NCBI GenBank assembly: GCA_015057605.1
Contig: SVDX01000011.1
Coordinates: 1 to 64,000, forward strand
Origin: Lachnospira sp.
Lineage (GTDB): Bacteria; Bacillota; Clostridia; Lachnospirales; Lachnospiraceae
Reading direction: 5' to 3'
DNA: 64,000 nt
Shown: positions 36,651 through 44,098 of the stretch, piece by piece
How the letters are laid out: each line of letters opens with the position of its first letter
Position numbering within the stretch: the first letter of the stretch is position 1
Made by a program: the position numbers and the translations under genes
Notes under the pieces: generated by a model
The model's input: only the letters and a program-made list of their open reading frames with translations
Database searches by the model: none
What the model was told of the DNA's origin: nothing

Positions 36651-39600
36651 CTACCTACTTCCTAATGTATTTATATCCATAATTCGAACACTTTTTATAC
36701 TTTCATCAAATACACCTTCTAACGGTGTTTCCGATATTATTGGATGTATAATCATTGCCATTTCTGCTGCTTTTTCCGCAGATTGCCAAATATCATATTC
36801 ACCCGAATAATAATACTTCCAAAAATATTCAGTCCAAATATTCGATTGATCACAATCTATAGTTTCTTCAAATCCAATAGCCCATGTAGCTCCTGCTAGA
36901 ACTGCCGCACGTAAAAGACTTTCGCTTTCATGATTAGCAGTTTCACAACCTACAAAAATTGCAACTTCGACACTAGAAAAATCACACAATTCGTCATCAG
37001 TTCTAAAGTTATATATATTTTGAGCTAGTAATCTCGCACCTGTAGTCTCACTTAATTGTATAAATGTTCCATTTTCATCAGAACCACCATGTGAACGTGT
37101 AACAAGAAAACGTGGTCTTGTTTGTCGTATCATATTCAAACAGTTGTTTATTCCCAAATCGCTTGTACTTAGCAAATTAAAACTATTTATTCCGTTTTCC
37201 TTCATTGTTCTCATAACGTCAATATAGCAATTAACATGGTCATGCCCACCACTACTATCTCTTATCGCAAGTAGTAACACTTCATTTCCAACCTTCATAA
37301 GTTCCCATTCATCGTTGTGGTTAACATTATCAACATATACTCTTTGCTGAATAACGTCTCCATTATCACCACCCATATTTAAAGCTTCTAATGATAAAAC
37401 TCTATTATTGGCAACACCAGTTTTTGCTGTTATCTTTAAAGCACCACTGCTTGTTTTTTCAACACGCCACTTCATTCCATCTGTTATATTGCCACTCTTT
37501 AATACTACGGCCGCGCCATCTGTTGTAGAATCTCCGCTTACAGCTAGGTAATATGGTACAGTTCCCGAATTTATTGATTGTATAGTATAGTAACCTTCAC
37601 CTATATGCGTAAATCGCCACTGTTGTGTCGCCCCGCCATGTGCTTCCCACTGGTGTATTATTGTTCCATTTGCCATTATCTGATCATATATATCTACAAA
37701 TTTATCTGATTGTTTATTTAATATATAATATATTCCATTTTCAACATGTGTAACTTTTACTGTATAGCTTATAGTATGATAAGTCGTTCCAAGCAGTATA
37801 GTTCCTCGTATTGTTGTAGTACCTTCCTTTACACCCGTAACAGCTCCCGTACTACTATTAACTATAGCTATGCTTGTATCTGCTGAAGTCCAATAAAAGC
37901 TTTGAGAATTGGTATTAACTGCATATGCAGTAGGTAACAAGCCATTAGCTTCTAAACTTCTTGTTTCATTGATAGCGATATATTCTGTATGTGCAGTCAC
38001 AACCTCTTGTGAGCCACTATCATATAATAACACACCTGAAGGTGGATTAGATAGCTTTTCTAATGTCCATCTAGCTTCTTGTCCTGTAGAATACGCTGTT
38101 GCTACAACATTCTGACCTTCATATGAAGAAGAACTTACTTGAAGAACATATGACGTTGAATAATCATTTGTTAAGTAATAACCATTGTTATATTCTATTT
38201 TCCATCTGGCATATTTTTCTATGTTTCCCAAACTATCATTAAGTGAAATAGAGTATATATCAACCACATGGTTTGATACATCAAGTCCCTTCCTTACATT
38301 GTGGAGTGGTCTTATACTATAATAGCCATTTCCTAAATAATGTATTTTCCACAACTGGCTTAATCTTTCTGGGTCTGTCGTATGTTTTGATTGTTGACAC
38401 ACCAAGCTTCCATCATATATCTCACCATTTTCAACTGTTAAATAATAATTACTTTTATTATTCTTTATATAATAGATTCCATTCTCTACCTTTACATACA
38501 CCCTACACTGGTCTGTTATTACATTGCCATATCTATCAACTGCTCTTGCCGTTATAATAGCAGTTCCTGCCTTCTTAGCAGTTATCATTCCAGAATTATT
38601 TACAGTAGCTACGCTTGAATTACTTGATGAGTATGTAACGTTTAAATTTGCTGGATTAGTGGTTACACTAAGTGTAGTTATATGTCCTTCTAACAAGTCT
38701 ATAGATGTAGCATTTATATCTATTCCACTATCCGCAAACGTCATCTCTACATATGGTCTATCTGTTGTCACCCCATACTCTGATGAAAAGATTGCTTTTC
38801 TATATGCCGTGCTGCTTTCATTAGAGTTAGTAAGTGTAAATCCCATTCTTGCATCATATATCCAGTCTTTCCATGCTTTTGCAAGATTGGTTATATCAAA
38901 GCATGTCCAACCTCCAAAACTCATTGTGGTTCCATAGTTTTCACTTGTCGTAAAGTTACAACCTGTTGCCCAGCTAATTGTATCCTCTTCCCACAATGCA
39001 TTTGATATATTTGGATATAGATTTATCTTGCTGCTTGCATTTCCCGAGCCGTCTTTACAATAAAACTTTACCGATTGTATATTTGATGCGGATGTATATG
39101 CATATTCATCACTACAATATAATCCCGGTACTCTTACTACTACTCGTCCAATTTTATATGTTGAATCTACATATCCTGCTGAAAGGTATGTATAATTACC
39201 ACACTTAGCTGATGTCAATCCCGAAAACACTGGTGCATCTTCTATGTTACCAGCTCCTGTTATATCGTCTGTTACTTTTATTGTAGGATCTATTGTTACT
39301 GGGTATACTGTTGTAGCATCTTTTAAGTATTCATCACTTACCGATATGCTTATCTCATAGGTTTTACCTGCTTTTTTTGTTACAATAGTCATCTGTCCCT
39401 TTGTTGGCTTTCCTACTGCATCATATACAAGCACGTCGCCTATGTCATATATACTCTCTGAATCTTCATCCTTTGCAAGATAATATCTTCCCTCTTTTTC
39501 GTATATGTTAAGTCCATTAGTTTCTAAGGTAAATTGGTATATTTTCTGAACATACTCACTTAGTATTATATCCTCTTTTACACCTGATAGCAATGGTGTA

Positions 39601-40196
39601 TATTTTAAATCTATTCCTTCACCGTAATAGTTTTTATAGGTTACGGCGTTGTTTTCCATTTTAGTCGATATCTTACTTGTTGTGAGATTTCTGATTGGTG
39701 TTATCTTTACTATGTTGTTATCATAGTTAACTTCTATTCCTTTTTGTGGTGATTTTGGTATTGATAATCCTACGTTATTATCCCTCACCTTATAGCTTTC
39801 ATTTTCTTCCTTTAAGCTGATATCTTTATCTTTGATGTTACCAAACTTATCTTTGTACTTTACATTTTCGTACATCATATACATTGTTTTGGTACCATCT
39901 TCATTTTCAAACATAAAAGTATTTAATTCTTCTTCATCTTTAAGACGTTTTACATGTCCTTTTTTGTTAAAACTTTCTTGGTTTACATATTTTAGGACTG
40001 GTGAATCACTAAAATCTTCTTTTTTCTCTAACTTTTGTTCTTGTTTTTCTACTTGCACTGGCGCTGTTATTACCTCATGCTGATTAGATGGTTTACCCTC
40101 TACCTTCTCAGGTTGCTTGTAATAGTTGATTATCGGAATCATCATACTGATTACAAGAAGTAGCGCAATTAGTTTCTTAGTTGAATTCTTTTTCAT
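36651..40196 (-). CDS. Large secreted multidomain protein with C-terminal CHAT/caspase-like domain
   Basis: 1181 residues from ATG 40196 (RBS TGGAGG). Signal-like N-terminus (hydrophobic about 7-25, no clean cleavage site seen). Then in order: a DNRLRE/polymorphic-toxin-like head (about 65-310: DNNVGLS, YYGEGIDLKY, VYPVTIDPT); a DNRLRE-type beta domain (about 320-490); Big_2 (about 495-570); ricin-type lectin (about 572-715); Big_2 (about 735-815); ricin-type lectin (about 820-970); and a C-terminal domain (about 973-1181). The last has TRSHGG (His1036) and IFVGCETAN (Cys1084) 48 apart, then LLRAAVLAGATWAIGF and SAEKAA, a pattern of CHAT/clan CD cysteine peptidases. No LPxTG motif. Peptidase activity is inference. 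Confidence 0.8.
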   Translation of the reverse strand: MKKNSTKKLIALLLVISMMIPIINYYKQPEKVEGKPSNQHEVITAPVQVEKQEQKLEKKEDFSDSPVLKYVNQESFNKKGHVKRLKDEEELNTFMFENEDGTKTMYMMYENVKYKDKFGNIKDKDISLKEENESYKVRDNNVGLSIPKSPQKGIEVNYDNNIVKITPIRNLTTSKISTKMENNAVTYKNYYGEGIDLKYTPLLSGVKEDIILSEYVQKIYQFTLETNGLNIYEKEGRYYLAKDEDSESIYDIGDVLVYDAVGKPTKGQMTIVTKKAGKTYEISISVSDEYLKDATTVYPVTIDPTIKVTDDITGAGNIEDAPVFSGLTSAKCGNYTYLSAGYVDSTYKIGRVVVRVPGLYCSDEYAYTSASNIQSVKFYCKDGSGNASSKINLYPNISNALWEEDTISWATGCNFTTSENYGTTMSFGGWTCFDITNLAKAWKDWIYDARMGFTLTNSNESSTAYRKAIFSSEYGVTTDRPYVEMTFADSGIDINATSIDLLEGHITTLSVTTNPANLNVTYSSSNSSVATVNNSGMITAKKAGTAIITARAVDRYGNVITDQCRVYVKVENGIYYIKNNKSNYYLTVENGEIYDGSLVCQQSKHTTDPERLSQLWKIHYLGNGYYSIRPLHNVRKGLDVSNHVVDIYSISLNDSLGNIEKYARWKIEYNNGYYLTNDYSTSYVLQVSSSSYEGQNVVATAYSTGQEARWTLEKLSNPPSGVLLYDSGSQEVVTAHTEYIAINETRSLEANGLLPTAYAVNTNSQSFYWTSADTSIAIVNSSTGAVTGVKEGTTTIRGTILLGTTYHTISYTVKVTHVENGIYYILNKQSDKFVDIYDQIMANGTIIHQWEAHGGATQQWRFTHIGEGYYTIQSINSGTVPYYLAVSGDSTTDGAAVVLKSGNITDGMKWRVEKTSSGALKITAKTGVANNRVLSLEALNMGGDNGDVIQQRVYVDNVNHNDEWELMKVGNEVLLLAIRDSSGGHDHVNCYIDVMRTMKENGINSFNLLSTSDLGINNCLNMIRQTRPRFLVTRSHGGSDENGTFIQLSETTGARLLAQNIYNFRTDDELCDFSSVEVAIFVGCETANHESESLLRAAVLAGATWAIGFEETIDCDQSNIWTEYFWKYYYSGEYDIWQSAEKAAEMAMIIHPIISETPLEGVFDESIKSVRIMDINTLGSR

Positions 40197-40277
40197 TTCG
40201 TATACCTCCATTATACTTTTGTATTTTTTGCCACTTTAATTCACCCTTATTAATCACCTCAGTCCCACCTATCATCA

Positions 40278-40306
40278 ATTATATCAACGTCATTTCGAAA
40301 AATCTG
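40278..40306 (-). promoter_or_regulatory. Promoter of the secreted CHAT-like protein, with Spo0A-box-like site
   Basis: Minus-strand -10 TATAAT at 40278-40283; a weak -35 (CAGATT, 40301-40306) 17 bases upstream. A TTTTTCGAA (40294-40302) lies in that gap, one mismatch from the 0A box TTTGTCGAA. The weak -35 and nearby decamer array suggest activation is required. Confidence 0.5.
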
Positions 40307-40320
40307 TTGCTTTTTGTTAT

Positions 40321-40380
40321 TGGTTTTTGTTGGTTTTTGTGGGTTTTTGTTGGTTTTCGTTGATTTTTATTGATTTTGGG
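40321..40380. repeat. Phased decamer array between effector and response regulator
   Basis: Six consecutive 10-base units, consensus TGGTTTTTGT: two perfect copies at 40321 and 40331, then GGGTTTTTGT, TGGTTTTCGT, TGATTTTTAT and TGATTTTGGG. Exact 10-base spacing puts each on one face of the helix. A seventh partial copy (TGCTTTTTGT) precedes the array. The array ends at the TATAAT -10 of the response-regulator promoter. Confidence 0.85.
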
Positions 40381-40388
40381 TATATAAT
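40360..40388 (+). promoter_or_regulatory. Promoter of the Spo0A-like regulator
   Basis: TTGATT (40360-40365) and TATAAT (40383-40388) with a 17-base spacer. The -35 lies inside decamer 5 and decamer 6 fills the spacer, so a protein bound to the array would contact RNA polymerase here. Predicted start of RNA about 40395. Confidence 0.75.
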
Positions 40389-40422
40389 TAATTCAAATGT
40401 ATTGTAGGAGTGATTGAGTATT

Positions 40423-41196
40423 ATGGATGAACTTACTGTTATTCTAGTTGAAGATGACCCACTAACTTGTGCTAACTTTGTAAAATGTGCTGATGCTATG
40501 GACGACATTTCCTTAGTTAGTATCACTAACAATGCGACTAAAGCCTTATCCGATATTCAGGATTTATTGCCTGATGCTGTTATTTTAGATTTGGAGCTTC
40601 ATATGGGTGGCGGCAATGGTCTTGATGTATTGAACGGTCTTAACGCTTTAAATATCCACCCTTATGTAATTGTAACCACCAACAATTCAAGCCGTATAAC
40701 TTTCGAATCCGCAAGACAGTTGGGTGCCGATTTTATAATGACCAAGCATCAGCAAGATTATTCTGAACAAAGTGTTCTTAATTTCTTACAGATGACCAAA
40801 TCAGTTATTAAGAGTAATCAAAACAGTGCCAGAATATCTGTTGGAGAAGCACCTGCTCATTATAAAAAGAGAATTACTGACCGTATCACAACAGAACTCA
40901 ACTTAGTAGGCATAAACCCTAAATCCTACGGATACCCGTACCTTGTTGATGCAATTATTCTATTTACAGAACAGCAGACCCAAAACATATCTACAATCAT
41001 CGCTGAACGTTATAAAAAGAGCCCATCTAGCGTAGAACGCGCTATGCAATATGCAATACATACAGCATGGAAACACACTGATATTGACGAATTACTCACA
41101 CACTATACAGCCAAAATACGTTCAAGTAAGGGGTCCCCTACGATAACTGAATTTATCAGCTATTACGCTAATAAGATCAAGCAGGAATACTATTAA
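40423..41196 (+). CDS. Spo0A-like response regulator
   Basis: 257 residues. An N-terminal receiver domain with acidic pocket EDD (10-12), phospho-acceptor Asp56 (ILDLE) and conserved Thr/Lys (VTTN, MTKHQ). The C-terminal domain (about 150-257) matches Spo0A_C: NLVGINPKSYGYPYL, the helix-turn-helix region SPSSVERAMQYAIHTAW (the Spo0A recognition helix), and SKGSPTITEFISYYANKI. It is not the main spo0A (no sporulation genes adjacent), so a paralogue used for a local circuit. The start: ATG 40423 lies 12 bases after AGGAG; TTG 40414 is the alternative. Confidence 0.85.
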   Translation: MDELTVILVEDDPLTCANFVKCADAMDDISLVSITNNATKALSDIQDLLPDAVILDLELHMGGGNGLDVLNGLNALNIHPYVIVTTNNSSRITFESARQLGADFIMTKHQQDYSEQSVLNFLQMTKSVIKSNQNSARISVGEAPAHYKKRITDRITTELNLVGINPKSYGYPYLVDAIILFTEQQTQNISTIIAERYKKSPSSVERAMQYAIHTAWKHTDIDELLTHYTAKIRSSKGSPTITEFISYYANKIKQEYY

Positions 41197-41221
41197 AAAA
41201 ACGCCCATTTCTGAGCGTTTT
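41195..41221. terminator. Terminator between the regulator and the micropeptide gene
   Basis: Perfect stem AAAACGC (41198-41204) / GCGTTTT (41215-41221). On the minus strand a T7 tract follows, a strong terminator for the micropeptide; on the plus strand the T tract is short, so only weakly terminates the regulator gene. Confidence 0.8.
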
Positions 41222-41244
41222 AAGCTTGTAGCCATAAATATTAA

Positions 41245-41292
41245 TTAGTAAGCTACTAATTCAACTAAATACTCTAAGATAGCTTTCCACAT
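41245..41292 (-). CDS. 15-residue peptide gene, putative signal or amphipathic peptide
   Basis: ORF ATG (41292) to TAA (41245) encoding MWKAILEYLVELVAY, with an excellent ribosome-binding site AAAGGAGGTG (41299-41308) eight bases before the ATG, and a terminator 24 bases after the stop. On a helix, K3, E7 and E11 share one face and hydrophobic residues share the other; it has no cysteine and no leader. So a linear, possibly membrane-active or signalling peptide (phenol-soluble-modulin-like) is likely, or a pheromone for the adjacent kinase. A standalone promoter-RBS-ORF-terminator unit supports it being real. Function not established. Confidence 0.65.
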   Translation of the reverse strand: MWKAILEYLVELVAY

Positions 41293-41301
41293 ACAAAACA
41301 C

Positions 41302-41342
41302 CTCCTTTGCCTTTATCAAAATGTTAATAAAAGCAAAGGAAG
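41302..41342 (-). promoter_or_regulatory. Hairpin sequestering the micropeptide ribosome-binding site
   Basis: In the mRNA, CUUCCUUUGC (plus 41333-41342) pairs with GCAAAGGAGG (plus 41301-41310) over ten base pairs including one G-U, covering the whole Shine-Dalgarno. The 22-base loop is AU-rich. Translation of the peptide should need melting or a trans factor; a thermosensor or RNA-mediated control is possible. Confidence 0.65.
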
Positions 41343-41362
41343 TTATATATTGGTTCGTGTCG

Positions 41363-41410
41363 TTGGTTTTAATTGGTTTTGATTGGTTTTAATTGGTTTT
41401 GATTAGTTTT
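41363..41410. repeat. Phased decamer array between micropeptide and kinase genes
   Basis: Five units TTGGTTTT at 41363, 41373, 41383, 41393 and (as TTAGTTTT) 41403, each exactly 10 bases apart, with a further diverged copy TTGGTTCG at 41350. Same unit and phasing as the array at 40321-40380, so probably the same DNA-binding protein. The array lies on the upstream side of both divergent genes and reaches the kinase ribosome-binding site. Confidence 0.8.
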
Positions 41411-41423
41411 GAGAGGTATATAT

Positions 41424-42770
41424 ATGTTATCTGTTTGCACAAAATTCTTTTTCATATTTACAAGTTGTTTTTATTTCTACTGCAAATTGCTAAACATAAA
41501 ATTTAATAAAAAATCTTTTTCTTTCTTTTTAATTTTTTCAGCGCTAATTCAAATACCCTTATATTTTATACATGAAGAAGCACATGCACTTCTATCTGTG
41601 TCAATAATAGTTATATTATTCTGCCTTACAATATTTATGTTTAGTACACCTGTATATGTTTCATTTTCAACCTCTATAATTTCCTATGGATTATCTTATG
41701 CAACCTTTACAATAGGTGCTTGTATAGTAGCACCTTTGGGTGTTCTTATTGTATCTAAACACTTCAACGGCGAACTTTCTTTTACCATAAATTTTATATG
41801 CATAGGTATAATTCAATTGATTTTAAACACTCTACCATTTAGGATTAAACGTCTTAAAAAGGGCATGCCTTTTCTTTTAGAAAAAAATTCTAACATTATC
41901 GGAGTTGTTTTAGGCGGAATTACAATAATCTTCACTACTTTAATTACATTTAAAATGGGACTATATACTGCTCTACTTATAATTATCTTTATATTATTAA
42001 TGGGTGTTGTAACCGTTTTTTGGTGGAGAAAAAGCTTGACACAGCGATATATAGAAAAAATACGTTTAAATGAAATCGAAAACTTAGAATCCGAACTTGC
42101 CAAACTGAAGACTGAAAATGAAGCCCTTGCCAAAATAATCCACAAAGACAACAAGCTTATTCCCGCTATGGAGATGTCTGTACGAGAGGTGCTTGCCAAT
42201 CCGTCTAAAGACCTTTCCGCTTCAATTTTAGAAGAATTAGAAAAGCTTTCAAGTGAACGCAAAGGCATCATTCTTACATGTGAAAATAACGACAATAATT
42301 TACCTTCTACAGGATTTATTCGCATTGATTCACTCATTAAATATATGCACCAGAAATGTATTGCTAATGGCATAGAATTTAATTTCAATTTTGACTGCGA
42401 TATGTCACATATGCTTGGCAAGGTAATCAACGAGGATTCATTTACAACTCTAATTGCTGACCTTATTGAAAATGCAATTATTGCAACCAGGGAGCAACCA
42501 GTTAAAAAGATACTCTTTTACATTTCATATGAAGATAACCTCTATAAATTAAGTTTCTTCGATAGCGGTATTCATTTTGACAGAAGTGTAATTTTAAATT
42601 TGGGTAAAAATAAAATTACCACTCACGCCGAAACTGGCGGAAGTGGTATAGGATTGATGTCTACAATGGACATCGTAAGACGCCACAAGGGCACATTTGG
42701 AATTAATACTGAATTAAATGACGATATATATACAAAGCAAGTACTCGTTACTTTTTCATACGTATCCTAA
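41424..42770 (+). CDS. GHKL-type membrane sensor histidine kinase
   Basis: 448 residues. Six or seven membrane spans (about 1-205), a coiled linker (NEIENLESELAKLKTENEALAK), a phospho-acceptor histidine region (IIHKDNKLIPAMEM), and a C-terminal ATPase domain with N box LIADLIENAIIAT and G box GGSGIGLMSTMDIVRRHKG. Layout resembles AgrC-type peptide sensors. Start ATG 41424 after GAGAGG; the upstream TTG lies in the decamer array. Partner of the adjacent Spo0A-like regulator is the natural inference. The 3' end overlaps the NYN gene by 23 bases. Confidence 0.85.
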   Translation: MLSVCTKFFFIFTSCFYFYCKLLNIKFNKKSFSFFLIFSALIQIPLYFIHEEAHALLSVSIIVILFCLTIFMFSTPVYVSFSTSIISYGLSYATFTIGACIVAPLGVLIVSKHFNGELSFTINFICIGIIQLILNTLPFRIKRLKKGMPFLLEKNSNIIGVVLGGITIIFTTLITFKMGLYTALLIIIFILLMGVVTVFWWRKSLTQRYIEKIRLNEIENLESELAKLKTENEALAKIIHKDNKLIPAMEMSVREVLANPSKDLSASILEELEKLSSERKGIILTCENNDNNLPSTGFIRIDSLIKYMHQKCIANGIEFNFNFDCDMSHMLGKVINEDSFTTLIADLIENAIIATREQPVKKILFYISYEDNLYKLSFFDSGIHFDRSVILNLGKNKITTHAETGGSGIGLMSTMDIVRRHKGTFGINTELNDDIYTKQVLVTFSYVS

Positions 42771-43467
42771 CAATTGTGTTTTCCTGCCAAAATTCGCAGT
42801 CCAATCTCTCCTTGAAGAAGTCCTGCTTGCTTTTAGCCTGATATGCCTTATGATTAAATTGTGGGAATTTCTTGGTAAGATTATCGACAACTGTACTGTA
42901 ATAGGTCCAACCATTTGAATCCATATTGTTTTCCATAATTTGTTTAACCGTGCTACGAATAAGTTTAAGCTTAGGCATAGTAACAATTTTATTAGCACTA
43001 GAAACATTTTCTGTTTCCTTCTCATCCTTCATATTCTTATATAATTCGTTGAGCATCAAAAATTTGTCACACGATCTTGATAAAGAGGCAGGTGTCTTTT
43101 CTTCTCCCGCTATAACTACATACATTCCACCTTCTTTTAATCTTTGTGCCAATCTTGCGAAATCGCTGTCACTTGTCGCAATACAAAAAGCATCTACTTC
43201 TTTATTATAAAAAATGTCCATAGCATCTATAACCATAACCATGTCTGTAGAATTCTTGCCCTTGGTCTGTGCAAATGCCTGCATAGGTGTAACGCCTTCA
43301 TTGATGGCCTTTTCCTTCCATTGATTGCCTGAGCTAAAATCTCCGTATGCTCTCTTAATCTTAACGCTTCCCATCTCATCAAGCTCATTAATTATAAGCT
43401 CATAATATTTAGAAGATACATTTTCTGTATCTATCATAAGTGCAAACTTATATTCTTTATTCTCCAT
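42748..43467 (-). CDS. NYN-domain ribonuclease-like protein with OST-HTH domain
   Basis: 239 residues. N-terminal NYN/PIN-like domain (MIDTENVSSKYYELI, KGKNSTDMVMVIDAMD, ATSDSDFARLAQRLKEGG, acidic residues for metal) and a C-terminal OST-HTH/LOTUS domain (about 165-235), which binds RNA in other proteins. Likely RNA cleavage or binding. Start ATG 43467 has GGAG upstream. No sign of membrane anchoring. Confidence 0.85.
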   Translation of the reverse strand: MENKEYKFALMIDTENVSSKYYELIINELDEMGSVKIKRAYGDFSSGNQWKEKAINEGVTPMQAFAQTKGKNSTDMVMVIDAMDIFYNKEVDAFCIATSDSDFARLAQRLKEGGMYVVIAGEEKTPASLSRSCDKFLMLNELYKNMKDEKETENVSSANKIVTMPKLKLIRSTVKQIMENNMDSNGWTYYSTVVDNLTKKFPQFNHKAYQAKSKQDFFKERLDCEFWQENTIVRIRMKK

Positions 43468-43621
43468 ATTATTCTCCGTTCTATGTTTATTATAGAAGTA
43501 TAACATATTTTTATATATTTTACAACGCAATGTATTGACCATTCATTTGTCTTATAGTATAATAATATTCAGAATATTTTATATGTTTTTTGTTTTTTAA
43601 CACACGAAAGGAGTGTTTTTT

Positions 43622-44020
43622 ATGGCTAAAGTTAATGGCGCACAATCAGTTGAAACTATCCCTGGAAGAAAGATTGTTTTATCTAAGGGTACAGGCAAAA
43701 CTAATATTGATGAACTAAAGTGGCTTACTAATACAGTATTAGCGAGTGCTGCGATGTGGAAAAGCACAGGTTGGGCATATATAGCAGATTGTTCAGAGAT
43801 GGAACCGGTTACTCCAGCAGAAGGTGGAGAACTCGTTACTATGACACAAAAATTTGTTGAAGCAGGATGTAAGGCCTTTGGTTTTGCAGAAGGTCACTCA
43901 GTTATGTTAAAGCTTCAAGCCAAAAAGAATACTGAAAAATCTAATACCGGTGTTACAGAAGGTCACTTCGCGACGGTTAACGAGGTTCTTGATTGGTTAA
44001 AGAAAGAAGTTAATATTTAA
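43622..44020 (+). CDS. Small soluble protein of unknown function
   Basis: 132 residues, no signal peptide. A possible alpha/beta fold (VLASAAMWKSTGWAYIADCSEMEPVTPAEGGELV) followed by a C-terminal helix. No family recognised. RBS AAAGGAG lies 8 bases before the ATG. Terminator-like hairpin follows, so monocistronic. Confidence 0.65.
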   Translation: MAKVNGAQSVETIPGRKIVLSKGTGKTNIDELKWLTNTVLASAAMWKSTGWAYIADCSEMEPVTPAEGGELVTMTQKFVEAGCKAFGFAEGHSVMLKLQAKKNTEKSNTGVTEGHFATVNEVLDWLKKEVNI

Positions 44021-44053
44021 AATCGAGTTTTTTGTTTTTTTCTCATATGTAAA

Positions 44054-44095
44054 ACCGGTGCCATCAGATTTATTATCTGTGACACCGGTCTCCTT
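44054..44095. terminator. Hairpin after the 132-residue protein gene
   Basis: Long imperfect stem from ACCGGTG (44054-44060) and CACCGGT (44083-44089), with internal CAGAT/ATCTG. T-rich sequence follows on the plus strand. It lies between two convergent genes and may end both transcripts. Confidence 0.65.
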
Positions 44096-44098
44096 TCT

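Noticed and set aside
36651-40196. Cell-wall sorting signal on the large protein
   Set aside because: C-terminus ends MDINTLGSR with no LPxTG-like motif, hydrophobic span or basic tail.
40321-41410. Repeat arrays as CRISPR
   Set aside because: Units are 10 bases, contiguous and without spacers; no cas genes. Read as phased protein-binding sites.
41813-42430. Long minus-strand frame (205 codons) opposite the kinase
   Set aside because: Antisense of a clear GHKL kinase with no start signals.
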